Position numbers and translations under genes: made by a program
Part shown: positions 1 to 5,877 of the stretch, one piece after another
Layout of the letters: every line of letters starts with the position of its first letter
Numbering within the stretch: the first letter of the stretch is position 1
From: Methanobacteriota archaeon
Lineage (GTDB): Archaea; Thermoplasmatota; Thermoplasmata; RBG-16-68-12
Direction of reading: 5' to 3'
Length of the DNA: 5,877 nucleotides
Assembly (NCBI GenBank): GCA_005878995.1
Contig: VBME01000166.1
Location: forward strand, 1 to 5,877
Notes under the pieces: model-generated
What the model saw: only the letters and a program-made list of their open reading frames with translations
Database searches by the model: none
Told to the model about the DNA's origin: nothing

Positions 1-61
1 CAGCATCCAAGGACTTGTCGAGGGCGTTGTACGAGGCTAGGTTTTCGCCGATTGGATCCAT
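1..61 (-). CDS. Possible start of an unidentified gene, truncated by the window edge
   Basis: Reading the minus strand from an ATG at 61, an open frame continues to the left edge and gives MDPIGENLASYNALDKSLDA. It overlaps the last 25 bases of the epimerase gene in a different frame. The reasons to suspect a gene are indirect: most codons end in G or C, the residue composition is ordinary for a soluble protein, and the other frame beyond the epimerase stop (SNRRKPSLVQRPRQVLGC) looks less protein-like. Against it, no clear ribosome binding site precedes the ATG (only GTGGGA next to it), a 25-base overlap is long for an archaeal operon, and 20 codons are too few to judge. If real, it would be translated with the epimerase as the next gene of a minus-strand operon. 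I do not recognise the family. Confidence 0.3.
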   Translation of the reverse strand, partial: MDPIGENLASYNALDKSLDA

Positions 62-960
62 TCCCACGTCCGGCGCAAGCCGGTCTCCAGGTCGACCTTC
101 GGTTGCCAGCCAAACGCGCGACGGATCCGACGTGTATCCAGGACGCAGGCCGGCTCATCCCCGGGCAGGGTCGGCGCTCGAAGCGGTTCGAAGCGATCGC
201 CGATGACTTTGGCCATGACAGTGAACAATTCGCGGATGGACGTCCCGCGGCCTGATCCGACGTTGAACACGTGGTCCTCGGATGAGCCGAGCACGGCGAT
301 CGCCGCTGACGCCGCGTCCGACGCGTAGAAGAAGTCTTTCACCGTCGTTCCATCTCCGTAGAGAGTTGGACTCTTCCCGCCGCGAAGAAGGCCGAAGACG
401 ACCGCGACGACACCCATTTTCCCAGCGGGATCCTGGCGAGGGCCGTACGGGTTCCCGTAACGGACAACCGCGTAGTCCAGGCCGTAAATCCGATGCGCGG
501 CTGCGAGGTGCGACTCAATCGCGATCTTTGTTGCGGCATACGGGCTCCCAGGCCGAAGCGGAGCGTCCTCGGGAACCGGCAGTCGATCCGGCTTCCCATA
601 CAGGGTTCCTCCGGACGATGGGAATACGATTTTCTCGACCTTCGCCTTCTGAGACGCTCGCACGAGCCGGAGGGTCCCCACGAGGTTCTGATTGTCGAGT
701 TCCGGGTCCTCAATCGAAGTCTTCGGAATCGTGGTCGTGGCGTAGTGAAAGACGTAGTTGCAACTCTGCGTGGCGTCTTCAAGGGCATGCGCGTCCAGCA
801 TGTTTCCACGGAGGAACTGGACGTCTTTCCAGGCCGTGGACAACTCCGCCGCGGGCGGCCGGAGGTCCAAGACGCGGACCTCGTGGCCTTCGGCGAGCAG
901 CGCATCGACGACGTGGCTCCCGAGGAATCCAGAGCCTCCGACGACGAGAGACCGGACCAC
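37..960 (-). CDS. NAD-dependent epimerase/dehydratase (GalE-like extended SDR)
   Basis: This is a predicted cytoplasmic sugar-nucleotide epimerase or dehydratase of about 307 residues, the usual size for extended short-chain dehydrogenases. Numbering from the GTG at 960, the Rossmann nucleotide-binding loop GGSGFLG is at 8-14 and Asp32, ending the second strand (VLD), suggests NAD rather than NADP. The active-site strand reads SSGGTLYG at 115-122, and the catalytic Tyr-x-x-x-Lys pair is YAATK at 141-145. The substrate-side signatures RYGNPYGPRQ (167-176) and VKDFFYASD (207-215) follow. The track from TTG at 984 is open, and GTG codons at 975, 969 and 960 are all possible starts. I prefer 960 because it leaves the normal short lead (MVRSLVVGG) and has GGTG six bases upstream. 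GalE relatives normally have Arg-Asp-Phe where this protein has Lys-Asp-Phe. The exact substrate (UDP-glucose, UDP-GlcNAc, GDP- or dTDP-sugar) cannot be read from the sequence. The divergent methyltransferases suggest a glycan pathway. Confidence 0.9.
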   Translation of the reverse strand: MVRSLVVGGSGFLGSHVVDALLAEGHEVRVLDLRPPAAELSTAWKDVQFLRGNMLDAHALEDATQSCNYVFHYATTTIPKTSIEDPELDNQNLVGTLRLVRASQKAKVEKIVFPSSGGTLYGKPDRLPVPEDAPLRPGSPYAATKIAIESHLAAAHRIYGLDYAVVRYGNPYGPRQDPAGKMGVVAVVFGLLRGGKSPTLYGDGTTVKDFFYASDAASAAIAVLGSSEDHVFNVGSGRGTSIRELFTVMAKVIGDRFEPLRAPTLPGDEPACVLDTRRIRRAFGWQPKVDLETGLRRTWEWIQSAKT

Positions 961-1259
961 GGAATCCACCGACACCGGGCGCAATTGAGGCGCGGAACAT
1001 AGCTCTTTGCAGAACCTTCACAGTCGCCATCTGCAACCGCGGTGTCCGTTCTTCATGCTCCCAGGCTGGTCCAGGAACAGTTAGGGAATCGACGGGTCCC
1101 ATCCTCGGTGGCGTGGACCAGGATTGCCGGGGCAAAGGCTGCGCGCAATCCTTAAGGGCGCCGCGCAAGTTCCGGACGGAGGTTCTGTCGCAATCGATGA
1201 CACCTCGGCTCACCGATGGATCGTCGCCGGTTTGGCCCCGGTCGTCGGGTGGCGACGTG
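961..1259. other. Divergent intergenic region, no gene seen
   Basis: About 300 bases separate the divergently read epimerase and first methyltransferase. Open frames cross it on both strands (one enters from the antisense of the epimerase and runs in frame into the methyltransferase), but their translations are rich in Arg, Pro and Ser with no recognisable motif, as expected by chance in GC-rich DNA. No tRNA T-arm or other RNA signature was seen. It must contain the promoters for both directions. The only candidate element I could pick out is around 1141-1168; no convincing TATA box was found for the epimerase direction. Confidence 0.55.
1141..1168 (+). promoter_or_regulatory. Weak promoter or operator candidate: CCTTAAGG palindrome between CGCGCAA direct repeats
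   Basis: An 8-bp perfect palindrome, CCTTAAGG, lies at 1150-1157. It is flanked by two copies of CGCGCAA at 1142-1148 and 1162-1168, exactly 20 bases apart. It is one of the few A/T-containing spots in the region, so CTTAAG could serve as a poor TATA box with a transcript start near 1180 and a leader of roughly 80 bases before the methyltransferase. The symmetry and spacing could equally be a regulator site or chance. Confidence 0.2.
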
Positions 1260-1904
1260 ATGTCGGAGAAACGCCTGCATCCGACGCTCAGCGACCGGAA
1301 CTACCTCCATCTCGCCCCCATTACCCACGTCATCGAGGCGACGGTCCGCTCCGGACTCGAAGGTACCGCACTCAGAGTCCTCGACGTCGGATGCGGATCA
1401 AAGCCCTACGCTCCAGTGTTCGCTGCTCGATGCAAGTCGTACGTTGGAGTCGACATCGGGCCGCGGTCCGCGGCCGATGTCCTCTCCGCCGGAGAACGAT
1501 TGCCGTTCCGCGAGGGAAGCTTTGACGTCGTCCTCTGCACGCAGGTGCTCGAACACGACCCGCACCCGGAACAGACCGTCCTGGAAGCCTACCGAGTCCT
1601 CGTCCCCGACGGCACTCTCATACTCTCGACCATCGGAGTGTGGTTCAAGCACGGCAAGGTCGACTACTGGCGGTGGACCGACGACGGACTCCGGAGAATC
1701 TTGCGCCCTTTCCGCAGGGTCGACATCCACAATTGCGGCGGGCAGTACAGCGCGCTCTTTCAGATCCTCAATCTCTATGCGGATCCTCTGCCGGTCGGCC
1801 GGAGGCTCTTCTACCTGGTGAGCAACCTGATGGGACTCGCTCTTGATCGGGTTCTGCCCGCACAGAACCTGATCGTGAACTACGTCGTCGTCGCTCGGAA
1901 GTGA
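1260..1904 (+). CDS. Class I SAM-dependent methyltransferase (Methyltransf_11-like)
   Basis: This is a predicted cytosolic or membrane-associated methyltransferase of 214 residues that would transfer a methyl group from S-adenosylmethionine to an unknown acceptor. SAM-binding motif I is VLDVGCGSKPY at residues 40-50, and the acidic residue at the end of the second strand is Asp65 (YVGVDIG). The stretch ERLPFREGSFDVVLCTQVLEH (79-99) is the typical post-motif II/III region of the Methyltransf_11 group, followed by YRVLVPDGTLILST at 111-124. WRWTDDGLRRIL and the hydrophobic C-terminal part (FYLVSNLMGLALDRVL, ending VVVARK) resemble methyltransferases of polysaccharide loci as I remember them. 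The ATG at 1260 has GGGTGG seven bases upstream. GTG at 1257 and ATG at 1197 are in frame, but the added residues look non-conserved. The next methyltransferase begins 26 bases after the stop, suggesting one transcript. The acceptor is unknown; glycan or lipid is inferred from the neighbours. Confidence 0.87.
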   Translation: MSEKRLHPTLSDRNYLHLAPITHVIEATVRSGLEGTALRVLDVGCGSKPYAPVFAARCKSYVGVDIGPRSAADVLSAGERLPFREGSFDVVLCTQVLEHDPHPEQTVLEAYRVLVPDGTLILSTIGVWFKHGKVDYWRWTDDGLRRILRPFRRVDIHNCGGQYSALFQILNLYADPLPVGRRLFYLVSNLMGLALDRVLPAQNLIVNYVVVARK

Positions 1905-1920
1905 CGAGAGCTGTGCGACC

Positions 1921-1926
1921 GGGTGA
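1921..1926 (+). promoter_or_regulatory. Ribosome binding site that supports the start of the second methyltransferase
   Basis: GGGTGA ends four bases before the ATG at 1931; its GGTGA part pairs perfectly with the archaeal 16S 3' tail. This supports ATG 1931 over the in-frame GTG at 1901, which overlaps the preceding stop codon (GTGA) and could only be used by translational coupling. Confidence 0.55.
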
Positions 1927-1930
1927 ACGA

Positions 1931-2599
1931 ATGAGCGCGTCGGACGACGAGTCAATTGCGTCCGCCGACCTCCGCCACCGAACCTACGATTACGGGCGGT
2001 ATGAAGGCCGAGACTGGCGATTCTTCGAGCCCGTGCTCGCGCGGATGCATCCCGCTCCGCTTGTCCTCGACCTCGGGGCTGGACTGGGCCTCTTCCTCGA
2101 GTGCTGCCGGGAGCACGAAGTTCCTGCGATCGGCATCGAGCTCTCGCGGGAAGGCGTACGTGCGGCGGCCGGACGGGGACTTTCGATTGTCCACGGCGAC
2201 ATCACGCAGCCGCTGCCATTTCGAGATGCGTCGTTCGGCTCCGCGTTGGCCCATCACGTACTCGAGCACGTCCCGCTGGAGAAGGAACGTCTAATTCTGA
2301 GAGAGGTCCGCCGGACCCTTCGGCCGGGGGGATTCCTCCTCGCCGTGTCCCCGAACATTCACCATCCCCAAGCGCGGGACGACCCCGACCATGTCAACCT
2401 CTTCACCCCTCACGAACTTGCCGTCGAGGCGCGCGCGGCGGGCTACACCCGCGTAGAGCTTGGGACGAACTTTTGGCGGCAGTTCTGGGAGCCGAAGATT
2501 CATCTCGGTCAGGTCGGGGCCTTACTTGCCGGCTTGTTGTGGAAACTTGCGCCGATCGACCGTTTGGCGGGAAGCGCCTCGGTCCTCGCTTGGAAATGA
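1931..2599 (+). CDS. Class I SAM-dependent methyltransferase, second of a tandem pair
   Basis: This is a predicted SAM-dependent methyltransferase of 222 residues. Motif I is VLDLGAGLGLFL at 45-56, the second-strand acidic residue is Glu70 (AIGIEL), and GDI at 89-91 is the motif II region. HHVLEHVP (108-115) and VRRTLRPGGFLLAVSPN (126-142) are the conserved motifs of the Methyltransf_11/23 type. A later DPDHVNLFTPHEL block (151-163), with a hydrophobic C-terminal helix (VGALLAGLLWKLAP), is common in methyltransferases that act on glycans or lipid-linked substrates, again from memory. It shares fold and operon with the gene upstream, but motif I and the C-terminal halves differ enough that the two are not recent duplicates. 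ATG 1931 is chosen on its ribosome binding site; GTG 1901 would add ten residues (MTRAVRPGER) and create a 4-base overlap with the first methyltransferase. The substrate is unknown. Confidence 0.88.
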   Translation: MSASDDESIASADLRHRTYDYGRYEGRDWRFFEPVLARMHPAPLVLDLGAGLGLFLECCREHEVPAIGIELSREGVRAAAGRGLSIVHGDITQPLPFRDASFGSALAHHVLEHVPLEKERLILREVRRTLRPGGFLLAVSPNIHHPQARDDPDHVNLFTPHELAVEARAAGYTRVELGTNFWRQFWEPKIHLGQVGALLAGLLWKLAPIDRLAGSASVLAWK

Positions 2600-2744
2600 A
2601 CGGAGAGCGCGTTGCAAGCTACGAGAACGTGACGCATGGTCCTGCGGGCTTGGTACGGCGGTCGAGATGGCGCGCTCGGAGAGCCAGGGAATTACCCATT
2701 CACGAAAGGGCAGTTTGTCAACGCGCCGGTCTTTCCCCGCTACG

Positions 2745-2752
2745 CTTTTATA
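2745..2752 (+). promoter_or_regulatory. TATA-like box, probable smc promoter
   Basis: CTTTTATA closely matches the archaeal TATA consensus (about TTTATATA) and stands out from the GC-rich surroundings. Archaeal transcripts usually start about 25 bases downstream, which predicts a start near 2775 and a leader of roughly 90 bases before smc. No purine-rich BRE is obvious directly upstream, so the match is not complete. Confidence 0.45.
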
Positions 2753-2807
2753 GCCATTACCTCTTTTCGCGGCTCGTCTGACTCTCGTCGGACGCCAGAA
2801 GGCTATA
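2749..2807. repeat. 7-bp inverted repeat TATAGCC / GGCTATA flanking a hairpin
   Basis: TATAGCC at 2749-2755 overlaps the TATA-like box and recurs as its exact reverse complement at 2801-2807. The 45-base spacer contains the hairpin at 2775-2794. The arrangement could form an operator or a nested RNA structure, but a 7-base match in an A/T-richer patch can arise by chance. Confidence 0.3.
2775..2794 (+). promoter_or_regulatory. Short hairpin near the predicted 5' end of the smc transcript
   Basis: CGTCTGA (2775-2781) pairs with TCGGACG (2788-2794) to give a 7-bp stem with one G-U pair and a 6-base loop, CTCTCG. It lies where the TATA-like box predicts transcription to start, so it could sit at the mRNA 5' end. 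There is no T run after it, so it is not a bacterial-type terminator. Confidence 0.25.
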
Positions 2808-2855
2808 GATGGGATGGGTAGTAGCAGGGCCCTTCAGTGCTGACGTTCCCCCACG

Positions 2856-2862
2856 AAGGTGA
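2856..2862 (+). promoter_or_regulatory. Ribosome binding site that supports the TTG start of smc
   Basis: AAGGTGA is a strong match to the archaeal anti-Shine-Dalgarno and ends five bases before TTG at 2868. It contains the in-frame GTG at 2859, which therefore has no usable site of its own. This favours TTG as the start unless the transcript is leaderless at 2859. Confidence 0.5.
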
Positions 2863-2867
2863 CGACG

Positions 2868-5800
2868 TTGTTTCTGAAACAAATCGAGATGGAGAACTTC
2901 AAGTCGTTCGGGCGAAAGATCTCAGTCCCGTTCCTTCAGGGATACACCTCGATCACCGGCCCGAACGGATCCGGGAAGAGCAACATCGCGGACGCGATCC
3001 TGTTCGTCCTCGGCCCGAAGAGCTCGAAGGCGATCCGCGCCGGCAAGCTGACGGACCTGATCTGGAACGGCGGCAAAGACAAGAAGCCCGCCGACTCCTG
3101 TCAGGTGAGCCTCCTCTTCGACAACTCGGACCGCCAGATCCCGGTCGAGGCGGACGAGGTGAAGCTCACCCGGTACGTCGGGTTGAGCCCCTCCGTGGAT
3201 GGCGGGTACAATTCGTACTTCTACATCAACGACCGGAAGTCCTCCCTGTCCGAATTCGATTCGCTGCTGGCGCACGCCCGGATTTCCGCGGAAGGCTACA
3301 ACCTCGTGCAGCAAGGGGACATCCAGCGGATCGTCTCGATGTCCTCGATCGACCGCCGCCGCATCCTCGACAACATCGCAGGAATCACGAAATTCGACGA
3401 CGACATCGCCCAAGCGGAAGGCAAGCGCCGGGAGACGGAGGAAAACCTCGACCGGATCCGAATCATCCTCGAGGAAATCGACCGTCAGATCAAACAGCTC
3501 GAGGTGGATCGCGACGGAGCGCTGAAGTTCAAAGACCTCAACGGGCGCCTCACCACCGCGAAGGCGCAACTCGCGTACAAGAATCGCGAGCTGATCGAGC
3601 GGCAAATCGTCGGGACGAAGGAGCAAATTACGAAGCACGAAGCCGACAAGGCGAAGCTCGAAGGCCAGAAAGCCGAGCTCCGCAACCTGCTCGATGCCGC
3701 CGTCGCGCGCCTCAGCGCGCTGGAGCAGGAGATGGCGGACCGGGGCGGCGAGGAAGCGAAGCAACTCAAGGAGAAACTCGATGGGCTTCGAATCCAGCGC
3801 GCCCGCGCGGCGGACGGAATCGAGACCTCGAAGGAGGCGCTGAAACAGATCCGCGTCGATACGGGGGATGCAAACAAGGAGCGCGCCAAGGTCCAGAGGG
3901 AGACGGACGCGCTCGCGCGAGAGCGGACAAATGTCGACGGGCGTGTCGGCGAGCTCGATGGGCAGATCAAGAGTGCCGATCAAGATCTTCATGAGGTCGA
4001 CGAACTCGCATCGAAAAGCGACGCGAAGGTGCTCGGAATCCAAAAGCAGATCATCGCACTCAACAACGAGATCGATCAAGTCGAGGAGAAACTCAAAGGG
4101 ATCGTCCTCGAGGGCGACCGGACGAAGGAGGCGATGGGCCGCCTCGAGTCGGAGATTTCCCAGATTGGTGAATCCCGAAAACAATACCAGGTCGAGTTCG
4201 ACGACACCGACTGGCAGCTGAAGGAGCTCCGGTCGTCTACGAAGGAATCCGGGAAGAGTCTGCAGAAGCTCCAACAGGAATTTCACGAGAAACGCGCAGA
4301 AGAGGCGAAGCTCGCGAAAGAGCAGGCGGAATTGCAGACGGCGATCCTCAGCCTCACCCGCCAGTACGCCCAGCTCAAGGCCGAAGCGGACGTCGCGGAA
4401 AACATGAAGCGGGGATACACCGCCGCCGTGACCGCGATCCTGGAATGCCGCGAGACCGGGTCCATCAAAGGGATCCATGGCACCGTGGCGCAACTCGCCC
4501 ACGTCGATCCGCAGTACGAGACCGCCATCGTCACCGCCGCGGGCGCCCGGATGCAGGCGATCATCGTCGACGATGACACCGTCGCGGCCCAGTGCATCGA
4601 CTTCTTGAAGAGGCGCAAGATCGGCCGCGCGACGTTCCTGCCCCTCAGCAAGATGCTGGTCGGCAAGCCGAGGGGCAAGGCGATCCTGGTGGCGAAGGAG
4701 TGCCTCGGATTCGCGATCGACCTCTGCCACTTCGACGAGAAGTACCGGGACGCGTTCTTCTACGTCTTCGGCGACACGCTCGTCGTCCAGACACTCGACG
4801 AGGCCCGGAAGTGGATGGGCGGCGTCCGCCTCGTGACCGTCGAGGGCGAGTTGATCGAGGCCTCGGGCGCGATGATCGGCGGCGACATGGAGCGCTCCAC
4901 GGTCAAGTTCGGGCCGAGCGCCGCGAGCGAGATGGAGAAGATCGCGGAAAAGCTGCGCGAGGCCCAGGCGCACGCCGAGAACGTCGCCAACCTTCTCGAC
5001 GGAATCCGAAAGGAGATCCTGGACCTCGAGGGGACGATCAAAGACTCCGGCGGCAAGAGCGGAGCAGTCGAGGTGAAGGCCAGCACGTTAGAGGCGAAAC
5101 GGCGTGAATTCACGGCGAGGCTCGCCGCCGCGGACAAGGACCTCACCGAGCGGAAGGATCGATTTGATCTCGCGGAGAAGACCGCGAAGCGCATCGAGGA
5201 AGACCTTGCGAAGTTCTCGAAAGCGCTCGAGGCCTTGAAGGCGAAACGGGACGAGCGGAAGAAGGCCGTCATCGAGGCGACGCCCCAGCAAATCTCCTCG
5301 CGAATGAAGGAACTGATGAGCCGCCGCGCGACCCTCGCAGAGGAACTGAGTGGCCTACGGTCGAAGCTCGAGGCGATGGCGACCCAGACCGCGTTCCTTG
5401 AGGAGCGCCGCGGGGAGGTCGACGCCCGCATCGGGACCTTGGACGACCAGCGAAAGGATCACGAGAAGCGGATCGAGTCGAACCAGGAGTCGCTCGGCCG
5501 CCTCGAGACGGAGATTCGGGGGCTCGAGAAGACGGAAGCCCAGATGGGCAAACAAATCAAGGATCTCCAAGACGCCCGCGATACGGCGTACAAGGGGAAG
5601 ACCGACCGCGAGGCGGACCTCGACAAAGTCACGCACAAGCTCGAGACGAAAGAGGACTTCCTCCTGAAAATGGAGACGGAGCTGAAGGTGCAAGAGGAGC
5701 AGCTCGCCGAGGCCGAACGCGTCATGAAGGAAATGGCCGTCGAGGTGACAGAGGGGCGACTCCCGACTCTCCAGGAGCTCAAAGCCACGATCACAGAGTG

Positions 5801-5877
5801 CGAGGCGGCGATCAACGCCCTCGGTCCCATCAACCTGCGGGCCCTCGAGGATTATGAGGCGCAGCAGGCGCGCGCGA
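2868..5877 (+). CDS. smc: Chromosome segregation/condensation ATPase SMC, 3' end cut by the window
   Basis: SMC proteins form ring-shaped dimers that, with kleisin partners, compact and help segregate chromosomes using ATP. The window holds 1003 codons of a protein usually about 1,150-1,200 residues long. From TTG 2868 the order is canonical: N-terminal head with FLKQIEMENFKSFG (2-15), Walker A GPNGSGKS (31-38) and Q-loop LVQQGDI (146-152), then SSIDRRRILDNIAGI (159-173). A first coiled-coil arm rich in Lys, Glu, Gln and Leu runs from about 180 to 520. The hinge spans about 530-675 (IKGIHGTVAQL to ASGAMIGGD), and a second coil follows from about 680 to 980. The window ends in LGPINLRALEDYE (985-997), the conserved block before the C-terminal head, so the ABC signature and Walker B lie outside. 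The frame reads without interruption. In-frame GTG 2859 (MTTLFLK) is an alternative start; TGA at 2841 blocks any longer form. RecN and Rad50 are excluded by the hinge and the NFKSFG start. Confidence 0.96.
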   Translation, partial: MFLKQIEMENFKSFGRKISVPFLQGYTSITGPNGSGKSNIADAILFVLGPKSSKAIRAGKLTDLIWNGGKDKKPADSCQVSLLFDNSDRQIPVEADEVKLTRYVGLSPSVDGGYNSYFYINDRKSSLSEFDSLLAHARISAEGYNLVQQGDIQRIVSMSSIDRRRILDNIAGITKFDDDIAQAEGKRRETEENLDRIRIILEEIDRQIKQLEVDRDGALKFKDLNGRLTTAKAQLAYKNRELIERQIVGTKEQITKHEADKAKLEGQKAELRNLLDAAVARLSALEQEMADRGGEEAKQLKEKLDGLRIQRARAADGIETSKEALKQIRVDTGDANKERAKVQRETDALARERTNVDGRVGELDGQIKSADQDLHEVDELASKSDAKVLGIQKQIIALNNEIDQVEEKLKGIVLEGDRTKEAMGRLESEISQIGESRKQYQVEFDDTDWQLKELRSSTKESGKSLQKLQQEFHEKRAEEAKLAKEQAELQTAILSLTRQYAQLKAEADVAENMKRGYTAAVTAILECRETGSIKGIHGTVAQLAHVDPQYETAIVTAAGARMQAIIVDDDTVAAQCIDFLKRRKIGRATFLPLSKMLVGKPRGKAILVAKECLGFAIDLCHFDEKYRDAFFYVFGDTLVVQTLDEARKWMGGVRLVTVEGELIEASGAMIGGDMERSTVKFGPSAASEMEKIAEKLREAQAHAENVANLLDGIRKEILDLEGTIKDSGGKSGAVEVKASTLEAKRREFTARLAAADKDLTERKDRFDLAEKTAKRIEEDLAKFSKALEALKAKRDERKKAVIEATPQQISSRMKELMSRRATLAEELSGLRSKLEAMATQTAFLEERRGEVDARIGTLDDQRKDHEKRIESNQESLGRLETEIRGLEKTEAQMGKQIKDLQDARDTAYKGKTDREADLDKVTHKLETKEDFLLKMETELKVQEEQLAEAERVMKEMAVEVTEGRLPTLQELKATITECEAAINALGPINLRALEDYEAQQARA

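Larger units (their letters stand above)
2600..2867. other. Intergenic region upstream of smc, no convincing gene
   Basis: This 268-base stretch lies between the second methyltransferase and smc. Its right half is the most A/T-rich part of the window and carries the TATA-like box, the hairpin and the ribosome binding site listed separately. A 61-codon frame from ATG 2636 to TAG 2819-2821 crosses it. I do not annotate it as a gene, because it would cover the promoter-like box and has no good ribosome binding site. No clear U-rich terminator for the methyltransferase pair was seen, although short T runs occur at 2746-2749 and 2764-2767. Confidence 0.6.

Noticed and set aside
282..1259. Long plus-strand open frame upstream of and in frame with the first methyltransferase
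   Set aside because: It runs antisense to the epimerase and through the intergenic region with Arg/Pro/Ser-rich sequence. Methyltransferase homology begins only after about 1260, so it is a chance extension.
961..1259. tRNA or small structured RNA in the divergent intergenic region
   Set aside because: No T-arm consensus, cloverleaf pairing or C/D box pair could be found by eye.
1901..1930. GTG 1901 as the start of the second methyltransferase, overlapping the previous stop codon
   Set aside because: The overlap would allow coupling, but the ten extra residues precede any conserved region and ATG 1931 has its own GGTGA site at a suitable distance. It remains possible.
2764..2794. Hairpin and T runs as a terminator for the methyltransferase pair
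   Set aside because: The T runs come before the stem rather than after it, and none exceeds four bases, so neither a bacterial-type nor a clear archaeal U-rich terminator is supported.
2837..3994. A 385-codon plus-strand frame overlapping the start of smc
   Set aside because: It is a shifted reading of the smc gene with extreme Arg/Pro/Gly content and no motif; the smc frame here carries Walker A and the Q-loop.
2922..4973. A 683-codon open frame on the minus strand opposite smc
   Set aside because: It is the antisense of a clearly real gene. Its translation (rich in Leu, Arg, Ala, Asp and Val) mirrors the GAG/CTC/AAG codon use of the SMC coiled coil, and no domain is visible. Long antisense frames are common in GC-rich coding DNA.

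Overview
The window looks like high-GC archaeal DNA, by eye around 60% G+C. The main evidence is the large gene on the right. Its N-terminus (FLKQIEMENFKSFG, then GPNGSGKSN and FVLGPKSSKAIRAGKLTDLI) reads like a euryarchaeal SMC, and to my eye most like Thermoplasmata-related ones; that lineage call comes from memory, not a search. Supporting signs are a TATA-like box (CTTTTATA) about 115 bp upstream of that gene and GGTGA-type ribosome binding sites, which fit the archaeal 16S 3' tail.

Layout. Positions 1-61 (minus) may hold the start of a further gene that runs off the left edge and overlaps the end of the next one. Positions 37-960 (minus) encode an extended short-chain dehydrogenase of the GalE-like sugar-nucleotide epimerase/dehydratase group. 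Positions 961-1259 are a divergent intergenic region with no convincing gene. Positions 1260-1904 and 1931-2599 (plus) are two consecutive class I SAM-dependent methyltransferases, 26 bp apart and probably co-transcribed. Positions 2600-2867 are non-coding as far as I can tell, with a promoter-like box, a short hairpin and a 7-bp inverted repeat. From 2868 to the right edge runs smc, cut off just before its C-terminal ATPase half.

How the genes fit together. The epimerase and the two methyltransferases have the composition of a surface-glycan or glycolipid locus: sugar-nucleotide conversion plus methyl decoration. No glycosyltransferase is visible here, so this is inference. The smc gene has its own upstream region and belongs to chromosome organisation; its usual kleisin partners (ScpA/ScpB) would lie outside the window. 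I found no mobile element, CRISPR array, tRNA or rRNA, and no clearly novel system. The points worth a second look are small: start-codon choice, the repeats in the two intergenic regions, a possible overlapping gene at the left edge, and a short reading frame with a mutase-like motif.
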